Shown: positions 1 through 9,373, numbered from the stretch's first letter. The stretch is 64,000 nt of DNA from Sphingobacterium chungjuense (GCF_011316935.1 NZ_WLYS01000007.1:1-64000); one strand, 5' to 3'. Made by a program: numbers and translations. Notes: generated by a model from the letters alone, not told the origin.

Positions 1-53
1 CCTTTCGGACTTGACTTTCTTTTTTTGTTTCCCTTCCTGTGTGGTTGGGATTG

Positions 54-83
54 CAAAGGTAGGAATCTTTTCTGATCTTCCAA
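54..83 (-). promoter_or_regulatory. Bacteroidetes-type promoter, leftward, proximal copy
   Basis: Read on the minus strand, TTG (83-81) is followed after exactly 19 bp by TACCTTTG (61-54). This matches the Bacteroidetes primary sigma consensus TTG-N19-TAnnTTTG. Transcription would start near position 48 and leave the window. The target gene is not visible. Confidence 0.65.
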
Positions 84-205
84 ATTTATTTTGAAAATAA
101 TTTTGGTGATCTCCTGCTCCCGAATCCGCTCGTTTTCTCAGCTAACGCCTCCATAAACTCGCTTTTTCTATCCTCTCAACATCCTTCCTCCCTTGCGGAG
201 TGGTG

Positions 206-235
206 CAAAGGTAGAATAAACTTTCGCACCTCCAA
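206..235 (-). promoter_or_regulatory. Bacteroidetes-type promoter, leftward, distal copy
   Basis: Minus strand TTG (235-233), 19 bp spacer, TACCTTTG (213-206). The -33, spacer length and -7 octamer are the same as in the copy at 54-83, 152 bp further on. Tandem strong promoters of this kind are typical of rRNA or ribosomal operons, but the gene served lies outside the window. Confidence 0.6.
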
Positions 236-345
236 AACCTTTTTCACTCTTTTCTGTTTTAGCAAAGCTAACTGCCTTAAAAAGAGGAAGATTTTTTTGA
301 AGAAAGAAATCACTTATCTTCGTATAAAAACTCAAACTAGTTATA

Positions 346-1506
346 ATGGCTCCGCAGCAACAGAAAGAATGGATCTCCAAATTACCTCGGCAAGGCACGA
401 ATATATTTTCTCAAATGACTTCTTTGGCACAAAAACATCAGGCTATTAATCTTGCGCAAGGTTTTCCAGACTATCCTGTGGACTCAAAATTACTCGATTT
501 GGTTAGTTCCGCGATGCATCAGCAGGCCAATCAATATGCGCCGATGCCGGGCATTCCTTTGCTTCGCCAGCGTATTGCCGAAAAATATCAAAGCTTTTAT
601 GACATACATGTAGATCCCGAAAGTGAAATCACCATTACGAATGGCGCGACCCAAGGTATATTTACCACCATTGCTACTATAATACATCCCGGCGATGAAG
701 TCATTATATTCGAACCGGCTTATGATTGCTACCGCCCAACGGTCGAACTTTTTGGTGGCAAAGTGATCGCAGTACAATTGTCTGCCCCCGATTTCAGCAT
801 AGATTGGCAACAGGTGGCAGATCTAGTAAGTGATCGAACCCGCATGATAATCATTAACAACCCCGGAAACCCGAGTTGTGTTGCGTGGACAACCGATGAT
901 TTATTGCAATTACAAACAATCGTAGTTCGTAACGGTCTCTTTGTGCTTAGCGATGAAGTGTACGAACATCTTATATATGATGAGAAGCAACATCAATCGG
1001 CCGTACTATTTAACGATCTTCGTGCGCACAGTTTTGTAGTCGCTTCTTTTGGAAAGCTCTTGCATTGTACTGGCTGGAAATTGGGTTATGTGATAGCACC
1101 GCTAGCACTCACGGCTGAATTTCGAAAAATACACCAGCAAAATGTTTTCAGTGTGAATACACCGATGCAACATGCCATCGCAAAGTATTTAGACAATCCA
1201 GATTACTATCAAGAGTTATCTCAGTTTATGCAAAAAAAGCGGGATGTCGTGATGGAAGGGCTGGCATCTTCTCGATTTGAGATTGTGCCATCCTCAGGCA
1301 CATACTTCTTATTACTTAATTATTCAGCGATCAGCCATCAATCAGAAATGGATTTTGCCTTACATCTAATCGAAAAATATGGCGTCGCACTTATTCCATT
1401 AGCACCATTCTACGATAATGGCATGGAACAACAAACACTTCGTCTCTGTTTTGCTAAAAAAGATGAAACGCTGGAGCGCGCGATCCAGATACTAAATACA
1501 ATCTGA
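346..1506 (+). CDS. PLP-dependent aminotransferase (methionine/KAT-like)
   Basis: Fold-type I aminotransferase of 386 aa, full length for class I. By family it resembles the methionine aminotransferase / kynurenine aminotransferase-like group (E. coli YbdL type), which transfers the amino group from methionine or aromatic amino acids to a keto acid in the cytoplasm. Visible: substrate-side LAQGFPDYP near residue 37, NNPGNP at about 171-176, SDEVYEHL at 202-209 and the PLP-lysine motif SFGK with Lys237, followed by TGWKLGY. The ATG at 346 lies about 24 bp after TATCTTCG (315-322), a near-match to the -7 element. It converges on the LacI gene with a 10-bp gap. Exact substrate is inferred only. 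Confidence 0.85.
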   Translation: MAPQQQKEWISKLPRQGTNIFSQMTSLAQKHQAINLAQGFPDYPVDSKLLDLVSSAMHQQANQYAPMPGIPLLRQRIAEKYQSFYDIHVDPESEITITNGATQGIFTTIATIIHPGDEVIIFEPAYDCYRPTVELFGGKVIAVQLSAPDFSIDWQQVADLVSDRTRMIIINNPGNPSCVAWTTDDLLQLQTIVVRNGLFVLSDEVYEHLIYDEKQHQSAVLFNDLRAHSFVVASFGKLLHCTGWKLGYVIAPLALTAEFRKIHQQNVFSVNTPMQHAIAKYLDNPDYYQELSQFMQKKRDVVMEGLASSRFEIVPSSGTYFLLLNYSAISHQSEMDFALHLIEKYGVALIPLAPFYDNGMEQQTLRLCFAKKDETLERAIQILNTI

Positions 1507-1516
1507 TAGCGACTTC

Positions 1517-2524
1517 CTACTTAATTTTAGCCGTCGAAGAATCTCGGATTTTCAGATCGCAGGGCACTACGATGTGTTTTACATCAGCTTGTGGGTTACG
1601 GATCTGACGCAGTAATACTTTCACCAACTCTTCGGCGATGGTTTCAATACGCTGGGATACCACCGAAATGGCTGGTTCGTGCAACTTAAACAAGGTATGA
1701 TCATCGAAAGCAACCATCGCTGGCAGCTTTCCATACTTTTTATTCACTTTCAGCCCAGTAATCGCTAGATAATTGGTAGCAAATAAGACGGCATCCAATT
1801 TATTATCTTCGATAAACTCAAAAATCTGCGCCATGGCAATATCTTCCTGTTCATCAATTTGAATCTTTTTGATGTAAGCTTGTCGCTGATATTGATCCAA
1901 CGCTTTCATATACCCATCCATCCGGTCGCGCATTTGCGTCTGATCAGAGTATAGCGATACAAATCCAATACGGCGATTATCTTTATTCTCCAAAAGATGC
2001 TTAGTTGCCCGAAATGCACCATTGAAATTGTCGGATACCACATAATTGGTTTCTACTTGCGGTATATATCGGTCAAACAACACGACCGGAACATTATTTT
2101 TTAAAAGCAGCGCGACCACATCTTCCAAACCCTCAGTTGGCGTAATGATAAAACCATCTACCTGACGATCATAAAATAACTGGATCAATTCTTTGGCCTT
2201 TACGGTATCGTTCCCCATACTACAATACAGCAAATGGTAGCCACTAGCATAAGAAGATTCCTCAATATGCTTGGCAATATTCGCAAAAAATAGGTTGGAA
2301 ATATCTTCGACAAGCAATCCTAAGATTTTGGTTTGCCCCGTACGCAGACTTTGCGCCAGTTGATTAGGCTTGTAACCTACTTTTTTGACATATTCTAATA
2401 CCCGATTGGTCAATGCATCACTAATCCGTTTTTCCTTGGCTTTACCATTTAAAATGAAAGAAATGGTGGTGACTGATACGCCGAGTGATTTAGCAATATC
2501 ACTAATCAGGATTCTCTTGCTCAT
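1517..2524 (-). CDS. LacI-family transcriptional regulator
   Basis: 335-aa repressor-type regulator. The N-terminal helix-turn-helix (ISDIAKSLGVSVTTISFILN, about residues 7-26) and hinge region (NQLAQSLRTGQT, about 54-65) are clear. The rest is a periplasmic-binding-protein-like sensor domain with the usual GLLVEDISNLFFANI start. It is divergent from the GH92 mannosidase gene at 2678 across 153 bp that contain a 13-bp inverted repeat, so it probably controls that gene and itself in response to a glycan-derived sugar. The effector cannot be told from sequence. Confidence 0.9.
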   Translation of the reverse strand: MSKRILISDIAKSLGVSVTTISFILNGKAKEKRISDALTNRVLEYVKKVGYKPNQLAQSLRTGQTKILGLLVEDISNLFFANIAKHIEESSYASGYHLLYCSMGNDTVKAKELIQLFYDRQVDGFIITPTEGLEDVVALLLKNNVPVVLFDRYIPQVETNYVVSDNFNGAFRATKHLLENKDNRRIGFVSLYSDQTQMRDRMDGYMKALDQYQRQAYIKKIQIDEQEDIAMAQIFEFIEDNKLDAVLFATNYLAITGLKVNKKYGKLPAMVAFDDHTLFKLHEPAISVVSQRIETIAEELVKVLLRQIRNPQADVKHIVVPCDLKIRDSSTAKIK

Positions 2525-2560
2525 AATTGTTAGGGTTGTTTTTTGTCCAATTTATAGATT

Positions 2561-2616
2561 TTTTAGCAAAAATTTTAGCAGATATGAAGATTTATTTCTT
2601 GACATTTTTGCTAAAA
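2561..2616. promoter_or_regulatory. Inverted and direct TTTTAGCA repeats, putative LacI operator
   Basis: TTTTAGCAAAAAT at 2561-2573 is the exact reverse complement of ATTTTTGCTAAAA at 2604-2616, with 30 bp between the arms. A third half-site TTTTAGCA lies at 2573-2580, 12 bp from the first in direct orientation. The repeats sit centrally between the LacI gene and the GH92 gene. Binding by the adjacent regulator is inferred from position; most LacI operators have closer half-sites, so another factor is possible. Confidence 0.45.
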
Positions 2617-2677
2617 GGTTTTAATAGTGGTCAATATAAATTTTGTAGATTTACATATTCAATATTCCTAAACACAG

Positions 2678-4924
2678 ATGTTAAGAAAACTAATTAAACA
2701 AACTAAATTCATTTTGGCTATCGCAGTTGCGTCGACTGCGCATGCACAACAAAAGCCTACCGCTTTTGTCGATCCTTTTATCGGCTCCGAGGAGCATGGG
2801 CACGTATTTGTGGGAGCAAACGTACCATTTGGCGGTGTACAACTGGGACCAACGCAGATTGCCCAAACATGGGACAAGTTCAACGGTTGGGACTGGTGTA
2901 GCGGTTATAATTATAAAAGTAATGATATCCTCGGCTTTACGCATACTCACTTAAGCGGTACAGGTATTGGTGACCTGAATGATATTATGGTCGTGCCGGC
3001 TACAGGTCAATTGCAACTAAAACCAGCAGAATTTGATAAAATGCATACTGGTTATGGCTCGCATTTCAAAAAAGAGAACGAGACGGCTAAACCCGGTTTT
3101 TACAGCGTATACCTAGACGATTATAAAGTAAAAGCCAATTTGACGGCTTCGGAGCGCGTCGGTTACCACCAATACATTTACGATAATACCGATAATGCAC
3201 ACGTATTAGTAGATCTTGGTTTCCGGATGAACTGGGACAAAGCAACAGATACGTATTTGAAACAGATCGACGAAACAACTTTCGTAGGTTACCGTTTCTC
3301 ATCGGGATGGGCCTCTGATCAGAAAGTATATTTTGCGATAAAAACATCCAGACCGATCAAAAATGTCAAATATTTCGACGGAGATTTAGCAAAAACAGGG
3401 TATACCACGTATAAAGGTTTAGCTATTAAGGCTGCGCTTTTCTTTGATGCAGCACAAGATAATACCATTGAACTGAAAGTGGGACTTTCTCCAGTAAGCA
3501 CTGAAAATGCCTTAGATAATATTGAGAAAGAAATCCCGAATTGGAATTTTAAAGAGGCGACTGCTGCGGCAGATGCGAAATGGAATACAACACTTGGCAA
3601 AATCGATTACGAAAGCACCGATGATCTAAAGAAAGTATTCTACACGGCTTTGTATCACTCTTACTTCGCCCCTACGATCTTTGACGATCACAATGGCGAT
3701 TACATGGGTACAGATAAACAAGTGTACCGTAATGCAGATTTTGTGAATTACACGATCTTTTCTTTGTGGGATACGTACCGTGCATTGCACCCGTTGATGA
3801 CGATTTTGGAAAAACCAAAAGTAACGTCGGATTTTGTAAAAACCTTTTTGTCAATTTATCAGCAACAGGGCAAATTGCCGGTATGGCACCTGTGGGCGAA
3901 TGAAACCAATACGATGGTCGGCTTACCAGCTATTCCTGTCATTGCAGATGCATTCTTGAAAGGTTTGGTGGATGAGAAAGATCACGAATTGCTATGGGAA
4001 GCTGTGAAAACAACGGCAATGGGCGATGACTATGGTTTAAAATTCGTACGCGAATTGAGCTTCATTCCAATTGATAGCATGGACAATGAGGCCGTTGCTT
4101 GGGGATTGGAATACGCGATTGCAGATTATGGTGTTTACCGTATTGCCGAGAAATTGGGCAAAACGGAAGATGCAGAATACTTCAAAAAACGTTCGAAATT
4201 GTACGAAATCTATTTTGACAAAGATGAACGCTTTTTTGTAGGTCGCTACGCCAATGGTGATTTCCGTCGTCCGTTTGATCCATTAATGGCAGAGCACCGC
4301 AAAAATGATTATTGTGAGGGCAATGCATGGCAATATTTGTGGTTAGTACCACACGATGTTGATGGTTTGGCCAATCTACTTGGTGGCAAAAAAGCGTTCA
4401 TCGATCGTTTAGATGAATTTATCAACTTGCCAGAAGAATTGGACAATGCATCGCCAGATATCTCTGGACTAATTGGCCAATACGCACAAGGCAATGAGCC
4501 TAACCACCACGTACCTTATCTATACGCAATGGCTGGAGAGCACTGGAAAACCGCAAAATTGGTAAATGAAGCGATGGTGCAAAATTACACTTCGGCGCCA
4601 AATGGTCTTTGTGGAAATGATGATGCCGGACAAATGAGCGCTTGGTATGTATTTTCATCCATGGGATTGTATCCCGCAAACCCGATGAGTGGTGAGTATG
4701 TGTTAGGATCTCCACGTATGAAGCATGCTGCAATCAACCTGCCGAATGGCAATACCTTTGTGATCGATGCAAAAAACCAGAGCGACGCTAATATCTACAT
4801 CAAATCAGCGAAGCTAAATGGCAAAGCCCTAACACGTACCCACATCACCCACGAAGAATTGCTGCAGGGTGGTAAGTTGGAGCTAGAAATGAGCAACAAA
4901 CCAAACAAAAAGTTTGGTAAATAA
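2678..4924 (+). CDS. GH92 family alpha-mannosidase, secreted
   Basis: 748-aa glycoside hydrolase family 92 enzyme, a calcium-dependent exo-acting alpha-mannosidase family that trims mannose from N-glycans or mannans, probably in the periplasm. A signal peptide ends at about AHA-QQ (residue 23). The family start FVDPFIGSEEHGHVFVGANV follows, then PFGGVQLGP. The catalytic region has GNEPNHHVPYLY with Glu at about 607, and the conserved DDAGQMSAWYVFSSMGLYP is near 648-665. Length is typical. The ATG at 2678 has no Shine-Dalgarno. No SusC/SusD pair is next to it, so it is not part of a full polysaccharide utilisation locus here. The linkage specificity cannot be read from sequence. Confidence 0.92.
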   Translation: MLRKLIKQTKFILAIAVASTAHAQQKPTAFVDPFIGSEEHGHVFVGANVPFGGVQLGPTQIAQTWDKFNGWDWCSGYNYKSNDILGFTHTHLSGTGIGDLNDIMVVPATGQLQLKPAEFDKMHTGYGSHFKKENETAKPGFYSVYLDDYKVKANLTASERVGYHQYIYDNTDNAHVLVDLGFRMNWDKATDTYLKQIDETTFVGYRFSSGWASDQKVYFAIKTSRPIKNVKYFDGDLAKTGYTTYKGLAIKAALFFDAAQDNTIELKVGLSPVSTENALDNIEKEIPNWNFKEATAAADAKWNTTLGKIDYESTDDLKKVFYTALYHSYFAPTIFDDHNGDYMGTDKQVYRNADFVNYTIFSLWDTYRALHPLMTILEKPKVTSDFVKTFLSIYQQQGKLPVWHLWANETNTMVGLPAIPVIADAFLKGLVDEKDHELLWEAVKTTAMGDDYGLKFVRELSFIPIDSMDNEAVAWGLEYAIADYGVYRIAEKLGKTEDAEYFKKRSKLYEIYFDKDERFFVGRYANGDFRRPFDPLMAEHRKNDYCEGNAWQYLWLVPHDVDGLANLLGGKKAFIDRLDEFINLPEELDNASPDISGLIGQYAQGNEPNHHVPYLYAMAGEHWKTAKLVNEAMVQNYTSAPNGLCGNDDAGQMSAWYVFSSMGLYPANPMSGEYVLGSPRMKHAAINLPNGNTFVIDAKNQSDANIYIKSAKLNGKALTRTHITHEELLQGGKLELEMSNKPNKKFGK

Positions 4925-4972
4925 GCCAAAAGATAGGTATACTTATTGCTAAACAAGGAGAAAGGATTAAAT

Positions 4973-5293
4973 ATGTCAGATTTTAGCAACATCAATGTCC
5001 AGGATATGGAAGATGGAAATGACAAAGATTTCTATCAAAATTTTAAGGAGAAATTGCTCGATGTCGAGCAATTTCCTTCCGTATATAAGTTTAAGTTCAT
5101 CGTGAAAAGTGCCTTAGACAAGGAACCAGAGATACGTGACATTTTCAAACACACCAGTTCGAAGTTTACGTTTAAAGAATCTAGCGGTGGTAAGTACAAA
5201 TCCATCACTGTAGAAACGTATGTAAACTCTGCCGACGAAGTAATCGATTATTACAAATCGGTATCTCAGATCGAATCGGTAATGATGATGTAA
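4973..5293 (+). CDS. DUF493 family protein (YbeD-like)
   Basis: 106-aa small cytoplasmic protein of the DUF493/YbeD family, which adopts a ferredoxin-like (ACT-like) fold and has no settled function. Core: FPSVYKFKFIVKSAL around 34-48, then SKFTFKESSGGKYKSITVET. I chose the ATG at 4973 (MSDFSN) because AAAGGA lies about 7 bp upstream; a TTG at 4946 would add nine residues before it. It lies 48 bp after the GH92 gene and ends 20 bp before a bidirectional terminator. Confidence 0.8.
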   Translation: MSDFSNINVQDMEDGNDKDFYQNFKEKLLDVEQFPSVYKFKFIVKSALDKEPEIRDIFKHTSSKFTFKESSGGKYKSITVETYVNSADEVIDYYKSVSQIESVMMM

Positions 5294-5312
5294 GTGATTC
5301 ATCATTTTGCAG

Positions 5313-5352
5313 AAACAAAAGAGGCTCGCCAACTGGCGAGCCTCTTTTGTTT
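5313..5352. terminator. Bidirectional terminator between DUF493 gene and pnp
   Basis: A perfect 18-bp stem (5313-5330 with 5335-5352) and an AACT loop. The GC core GAGGCTCGCC is flanked by AAACAAAA on one side and TTTTGTTT on the other, so it can terminate the convergent DUF493 and pnp transcripts. Confidence 0.9.
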
Positions 5353-5368
5353 GTATAGAAAAACCGAA

Positions 5369-7525
5369 CTATTCAGCTGGTGTAGCAGCTGCTGGTTTAT
5401 CTTCACGTGGAGGACGTGGTAATAAGGCTTTACGAGAAAGCTTCAACTTACCTTGTTTGTCCACATCTAATAGTTTCACTTTTACGATCTCTCCTTCGGT
5501 GAATACGCCGTCCATATTTTCTAGACGTTTCCAATCGATTTCGGAGATATGCAACAAACCGTCTTTACCTGGCATAATCTCTACGAAAGCACCGAAAGCC
5601 ATAATAGATTTCACTTTACCTTCGTATACAGCGCCCACTTCTGGTTTAGCAGCAATCGCTTTGATACGGCCTAAGGCAGCATCAACCGCTTCTTTGTTGT
5701 CTGCGAATACTTGTACAACACCTTTGTTGTCCACCTCTTCGATAGAGATTGTCGCACCCGTTTCGCGTTGCATTTCTTGGATGATTTTACCACCAGGTCC
5801 GATAACCGCACCGATAAATTCTTTATCGATCGTGATCGACACCAAACGAGGTGCATGAGATTTATAATCTTCACGAGGAGCCGTCAACGTTTTGTTCATC
5901 TCACCTAAGATATGAAGACGCGCTTCTTTCGCTTGATCCAAAGCTTGGGTCAACACTTCCCATTTCAGACCATTGATCTTCAAATCCATCTGGCAACCAA
6001 CAATACCTTTTGCTGTACCTGTTACTTTGAAGTCCATATCACCTAAGTGATCTTCATCACCCAAGATATCCGAAAGAATGGCGTATTTACCTGATTTTTC
6101 ATCTGTGATCAATCCCATAGCGATACCAGAAACTGGCGCTTTGATTTTCACACCGGCATCCATTAATGCTAAAGTACCTGCACAAACAGTTGCCATAGAC
6201 GAAGATCCGTTAGATTCCAAAATATCAGAAACGATACGGATCGTGTATGGATTCTCATCTTGAGCTGGCAATACTTGCTTCAAAGAACGCATGGCCAACG
6301 CACCGTGACCTACTTCACGACGACCTGGACCTCTATTTGGTCTTGCTTCACCTACCGAAAATGCAGGGAAGTTGTAGTGTAAAATAAATTTATTGTAACC
6401 GTTGATGAATGCACCATCGATCATTTGCTCATCATCTTTACTACCTAAAGTAACAGAAGTCAATGATTGTGTTTCACCACGTGTAAATACCGCCGAACCG
6501 TGTGCTGCAGGTAAGTAATCCACTTCTGTCCAGATTGGACGAACCGTTGTCGAGTTACGGCCATCCAAACGGATACCTTCATCTAACAAAAGGTTACGAA
6601 CCGCATCGTATTGTACATCGTGGAAATATTTTTTAGCTAAGAATGTCGTATCCGCATCTAACTCTTCACCTAATGTATCGAAAAATGCTTTTCCGATAGT
6701 CGCAAATTGCTCAGAACGCTCGTGTTTCGAAGAACCCGATTTTGCGACAGCATATACTTGATCGTAAGTCGCTTTGAAAGCCGCTTCGCGTAATTCTGGA
6801 TTGGTTGGCTCGTGGCTGTATGTACGTTTTACCGTTTTACCCACTTGTTCTGCCAAAGCAACGACAGATGCTACTTGTTTTTTGATCGCGTCATGTGCAA
6901 AAGCGATTGCTTCTACCATCTCTGCCTCTGAGATCTCATTTGCCTCGCCTTCTACCATCACGATATCTTGTGCAGATCCCGCAACGATAAACTCTAAGCT
7001 CGCTTTTTCTAATTCTGTACGAGTTGGGTTGATGACCAATTGGCCATCGATTTTCGCTACGCGAACTTCTGAAATAGGACCATTGAAAGGAATATCTGAT
7101 ACCGCAAGTGCAGCAGAAGCTGCTAAACCTGCTAATGCATCTGGCATTACTTCTTTGTCTGAAGAGATTAAAGAAATCATCACCTGCGTATCTGCGTGAT
7201 AATCTTCAGGGAATAATGGACGTAACGCACGATCGACGATACGAGAGATCAATACCTCGTAGTCAGACAATCTTGCCTCTCTACGTAAAAAACCACCAGG
7301 TATACGTCCGGTAGCTGCATATTTTTCTTGATAATCGACAGATAATGGAAGAAAATCCACTCCTGGTTTTGCCTCTTTGGCAGACACCACTGTTGCCAAC
7401 AGCATGGTGCTTCCTTGTTTCAACACTACTGAACCGTCTGCCTGCTTGGCCAACTTTCCAGTAGAAAGTTCGATCTGAGCACCATTGCCCATATCGATAG
7501 TTGTTTTGATTTCGTTATAACTCAT
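5369..7525 (-). CDS. pnp: Polyribonucleotide nucleotidyltransferase (PNPase)
   Basis: 718-aa 3'-5' phosphorolytic exoribonuclease of mRNA decay. Two RNase PH domains (about 1-230 and 320-550) are joined by the helical linker. They are followed by a KH domain with [11 protein letters not shown] and an S1 domain with [20 protein letters not shown]. The C-terminus is short and Pro/Ala-rich. Start [13 protein letters not shown] at 7525 is preferred; an in-frame ATG at 7555 would add ten residues not expected for the family. rpsO lies upstream on the same strand, the classical rpsO-pnp order, but a hairpin terminator separates them and pnp has its own -7 element at 7595-7602. Confidence 0.97.
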   Translation of the reverse strand: MSYNEIKTTIDMGNGAQIELSTGKLAKQADGSVVLKQGSTMLLATVVSAKEAKPGVDFLPLSVDYQEKYAATGRIPGGFLRREARLSDYEVLISRIVDRALRPLFPEDYHADTQVMISLISSDKEVMPDALAGLAASAALAVSDIPFNGPISEVRVAKIDGQLVINPTRTELEKASLEFIVAGSAQDIVMVEGEANEISEAEMVEAIAFAHDAIKKQVASVVALAEQVGKTVKRTYSHEPTNPELREAAFKATYDQVYAVAKSGSSKHERSEQFATIGKAFFDTLGEELDADTTFLAKKYFHDVQYDAVRNLLLDEGIRLDGRNSTTVRPIWTEVDYLPAAHGSAVFTRGETQSLTSVTLGSKDDEQMIDGAFINGYNKFILHYNFPAFSVGEARPNRGPGRREVGHGALAMRSLKQVLPAQDENPYTIRIVSDILESNGSSSMATVCAGTLALMDAGVKIKAPVSGIAMGLITDEKSGKYAILSDILGDEDHLGDMDFKVTGTAKGIVGCQMDLKINGLKWEVLTQALDQAKEARLHILGEMNKTLTAPREDYKSHAPRLVSITIDKEFIGAVIGPGGKIIQEMQRETGATISIEEVDNKGVVQVFADNKEAVDAALGRIKAIAAKPEVGAVYEGKVKSIMAFGAFVEIMPGKDGLLHISEIDWKRLENMDGVFTEGEIVKVKLLDVDKQGKLKLSRKALLPRPPREDKPAAATPAE

Positions 7526-7594
7526 TGTGTGTTCATTATGGTATGTTTTCGTCATGGCGACATACCGAAAATACTAAGACTTTTTATTTCAGCA

Positions 7595-7602
7595 CAAAGG
7601 TA
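7595..7602 (-). promoter_or_regulatory. -7 element upstream of pnp
   Basis: Minus strand TACCTTTG, matching TAnnTTTG, 70 bp upstream of the pnp ATG. No TTG is found at the right distance, so only the -7 half is supported. Confidence 0.4.
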
Positions 7603-7654
7603 CATAATAATATCGTTAGCTTATTGAATTTTCTAGAGGCTGGATAAAAAGAAA

Positions 7655-7680
7655 AAGCCATCCGATAAATCGGATGGCTT
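7655..7680 (-). terminator. Terminator after rpsO
   Basis: Twelve-bp stem AAGCCATCCGAT / ATCGGATGGCTT around an AA loop. On the minus strand it is followed by TTTCTTTTT, so it ends the rpsO transcript ahead of pnp. Some readthrough into pnp is possible. Confidence 0.85.
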
Positions 7681-7703
7681 CTCTCTTGTTTTTTTACTAA
7701 AAC

Positions 7704-7982
7704 TTATTTGATGATCTCACGTAAGCCTAAGCCTTTGATGATCGCACGATATCTATTGATATCTTTTTTGTGCAAATAAGCTAACAATGAACGACGTTTA
7801 CCTACTAACATCTGTAGGGAACGTTGTGTATTGAAATCTTTTCTGTTTTTTTTCAAATGCTCTGTTAAGTGAGCGATTCTCTTAGTAAATAAAGCGACTT
7901 GTCCTTCTGCAGAACCCGTGTTTGTTGCTCCACCTCCGAACTCTGCGAAGATATCTGCTTTGTACTCTTTACTTAAATACAT
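7704..7982 (-). CDS. rpsO: 30S ribosomal protein S15
   Basis: 92-aa S15 of the small subunit, which binds 16S rRNA at the central-domain three-way junction and bridges to 23S rRNA. Family features: TGSAEGQVALFTKRIAHLTEHL in the first half, KKNRKDFNTQRSLQMLVGKR, then LLAYLHKKDINRYRAII. Length is close to the usual 89 aa. Its own promoter lies at 8026-8056 and a terminator at 7655-7680, giving a short monocistronic unit. Confidence 0.98.
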   Translation of the reverse strand: MYLSKEYKADIFAEFGGGATNTGSAEGQVALFTKRIAHLTEHLKKNRKDFNTQRSLQMLVGKRRSLLAYLHKKDINRYRAIIKGLGLREIIK

Positions 7983-8025
7983 TCTTGAATAATATAAAAG
8001 CGTAAATAAAATTGTTAATTGCCCG

Positions 8026-8056
8026 CAAAGATACTAAATCTCAACTGAATAGACAA
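8026..8056 (-). promoter_or_regulatory. rpsO promoter
   Basis: Minus strand TTG (8056-8054), 20-bp spacer, TATCTTTG (8033-8026). It fits the Bacteroidetes consensus and leaves a leader of about 40 nt before the rpsO ATG at 7982. Confidence 0.65.
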
Positions 8057-8090
8057 GATCATATTCTTCGATACGCCTATTCACACCTGT

Positions 8091-9308
8091 TTATACCTTT
8101 ATGTAAATCTTATTTCTGTCCAGAATCGCGCAGATAAGCCACATTACGATCAGAAAACATAAGGAATAAAAAAATGAACCTACTTCTGGCGGCCCAGGCA
8201 AAGACGCACATATAATATCATAAAACCATCCTAGCGGTGTGGTATAGATGGCTAGGCCATTTTCATCCACGCCTTGCTGTATTCTCATTAGTCCAGAGAT
8301 TCGAGGCAACATGCCACTCAATACAAAAATAAAGAGTGGATTTTTCCCAAACACGTCGAAAAACCGTGTGAGTGCGTTACGAACACCCAGCAAATCCGTG
8401 TACCAAATCACAGTGCCTAAAGTTAGTATAGCTAGACCTGTGGTGTAAAAAACATACGAGCTCGTCCAGATCTTTTTATTGATCGGAAAACCTAAAGACC
8501 ATACCCAGCCCAAGACCAACACGATAAAACCCGTGACCATCAGGCCACTGATTAACTTAAAGTGCGTTTCGGACGAATTGGGCACTTTTTTCCAGATCCA
8601 AGACACTTCTCCTCTTTTGCGGACAAACGCACCAGTCAAATAACCAAAAATTACTTGCACGACTGCCGGCAACGTGCTCGCTATTCCTTCTGGATCGAAA
8701 GGCACGCCTTCGCCTTTATACATATGTGGCACGCCAAGTAGCAGTATGTCGACCTCTGTGCCAAACCAACCAGCCAAAGAATACGGATCACCACTTCCCA
8801 AGATTGCACACAGCGCCCAATAACCAAACAACAGCGCAATAGCGGTATATAGCAAAGCCTTTGGCTTTAAATAATAGGCTAAAATGGAAGCACCCAAATA
8901 GGCAATTGCGATACGTTGCAGAACTCCCAATAGGCGAATACCTTGATCGGCATTCGTTGAGCTAACCCACTCCTTGAAAACCAAACCATCGCCAGACCAC
9001 GCAACAAACGGAAACCAATTGAGCCCCAATCCAATTAGAAAAATAAGCACCGCGCGCTTCAGCACTTTCTTCCAGAAAGTAGCCGCTCCCGCTTCTTGCA
9101 ACCGCGGCATCACAAAAGCCATGGCATTGCCTACGGCAAATAAAAAAAAGGGAAACACCAAATCAGTCGGTGTACAACCATGCCAAGGCGCATGCTTCAA
9201 GGGTGCAAACATATGCGACCAACTTCCCGGATTATTTACCAGAATCATCAAAGCCACGGTAGCGCCACGAAAAATATCTAAGGAGTAATAACGAGGTTGC
9301 ATGGTCAT
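8091..9308 (-). CDS. NagX-like membrane acyltransferase (DUF5009/HGSNAT-like)
   Basis: 405-aa polytopic inner-membrane protein with about ten to eleven hydrophobic segments. The N-terminus YSLDIFRGATVALMILVNNP, then KHAPWHGCTPTDLVFPFFLF, is the signature of the DUF5009 / heparan-alpha-glucosaminide N-acetyltransferase family. In HGSNAT an equivalent His of the HxxWHG stretch (about residue 39 here) takes the acetyl group. A role in acetylating amino sugars across the membrane is inferred from the family; in bacteria the substrate is not settled. ATGs at 9308 and 9302 are both possible. It lies just beyond the rimM terminator. Confidence 0.8.
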   Translation of the reverse strand: MTMQPRYYSLDIFRGATVALMILVNNPGSWSHMFAPLKHAPWHGCTPTDLVFPFFLFAVGNAMAFVMPRLQEAGAATFWKKVLKRAVLIFLIGLGLNWFPFVAWSGDGLVFKEWVSSTNADQGIRLLGVLQRIAIAYLGASILAYYLKPKALLYTAIALLFGYWALCAILGSGDPYSLAGWFGTEVDILLLGVPHMYKGEGVPFDPEGIASTLPAVVQVIFGYLTGAFVRKRGEVSWIWKKVPNSSETHFKLISGLMVTGFIVLVLGWVWSLGFPINKKIWTSSYVFYTTGLAILTLGTVIWYTDLLGVRNALTRFFDVFGKNPLFIFVLSGMLPRISGLMRIQQGVDENGLAIYTTPLGWFYDIICASLPGPPEVGSFFYSLCFLIVMWLICAILDRNKIYIKV

Positions 9309-9330
9309 AATTTATGTAGATAGTGCTCTA

Positions 9331-9373
9331 ATATAACAAAATCCCCAACGGCTTGTCGGGGATTTTGTTATAT
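9331..9373 (-). terminator. Terminator overlapping the rimM stop codon
   Basis: A 16-bp stem (9331-9346 with 9358-9373): ATATAACAAAATCCCC pairs with GGGGATTTTGTTATAT, with an 11-nt loop. The rimM stop (9368-9370) lies inside the 5' arm of the minus-strand hairpin, so translation of the last codons would run into the stem. Confidence 0.75.

Larger units (their letters stand above)
1..345. other. Gene-free left edge with outward promoters
   Basis: No credible coding region is seen on either strand. The stretch is pyrimidine-rich on the plus strand and holds two copies of a minus-strand promoter (54-83 and 206-235), so it looks like the upstream region of a strongly expressed transcription unit lying to the left of the window. 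No tRNA or rRNA sequence is recognisable in the 53 bp left of the first promoter. Confidence 0.6.

Noticed and set aside
490..810. 106-codon open frame on the minus strand inside the aminotransferase gene
   Set aside because: Shadow of the aminotransferase; no family features. The same applies to many antisense frames within pnp, maeB, the helicase-nuclease genes and the GT51 gene.
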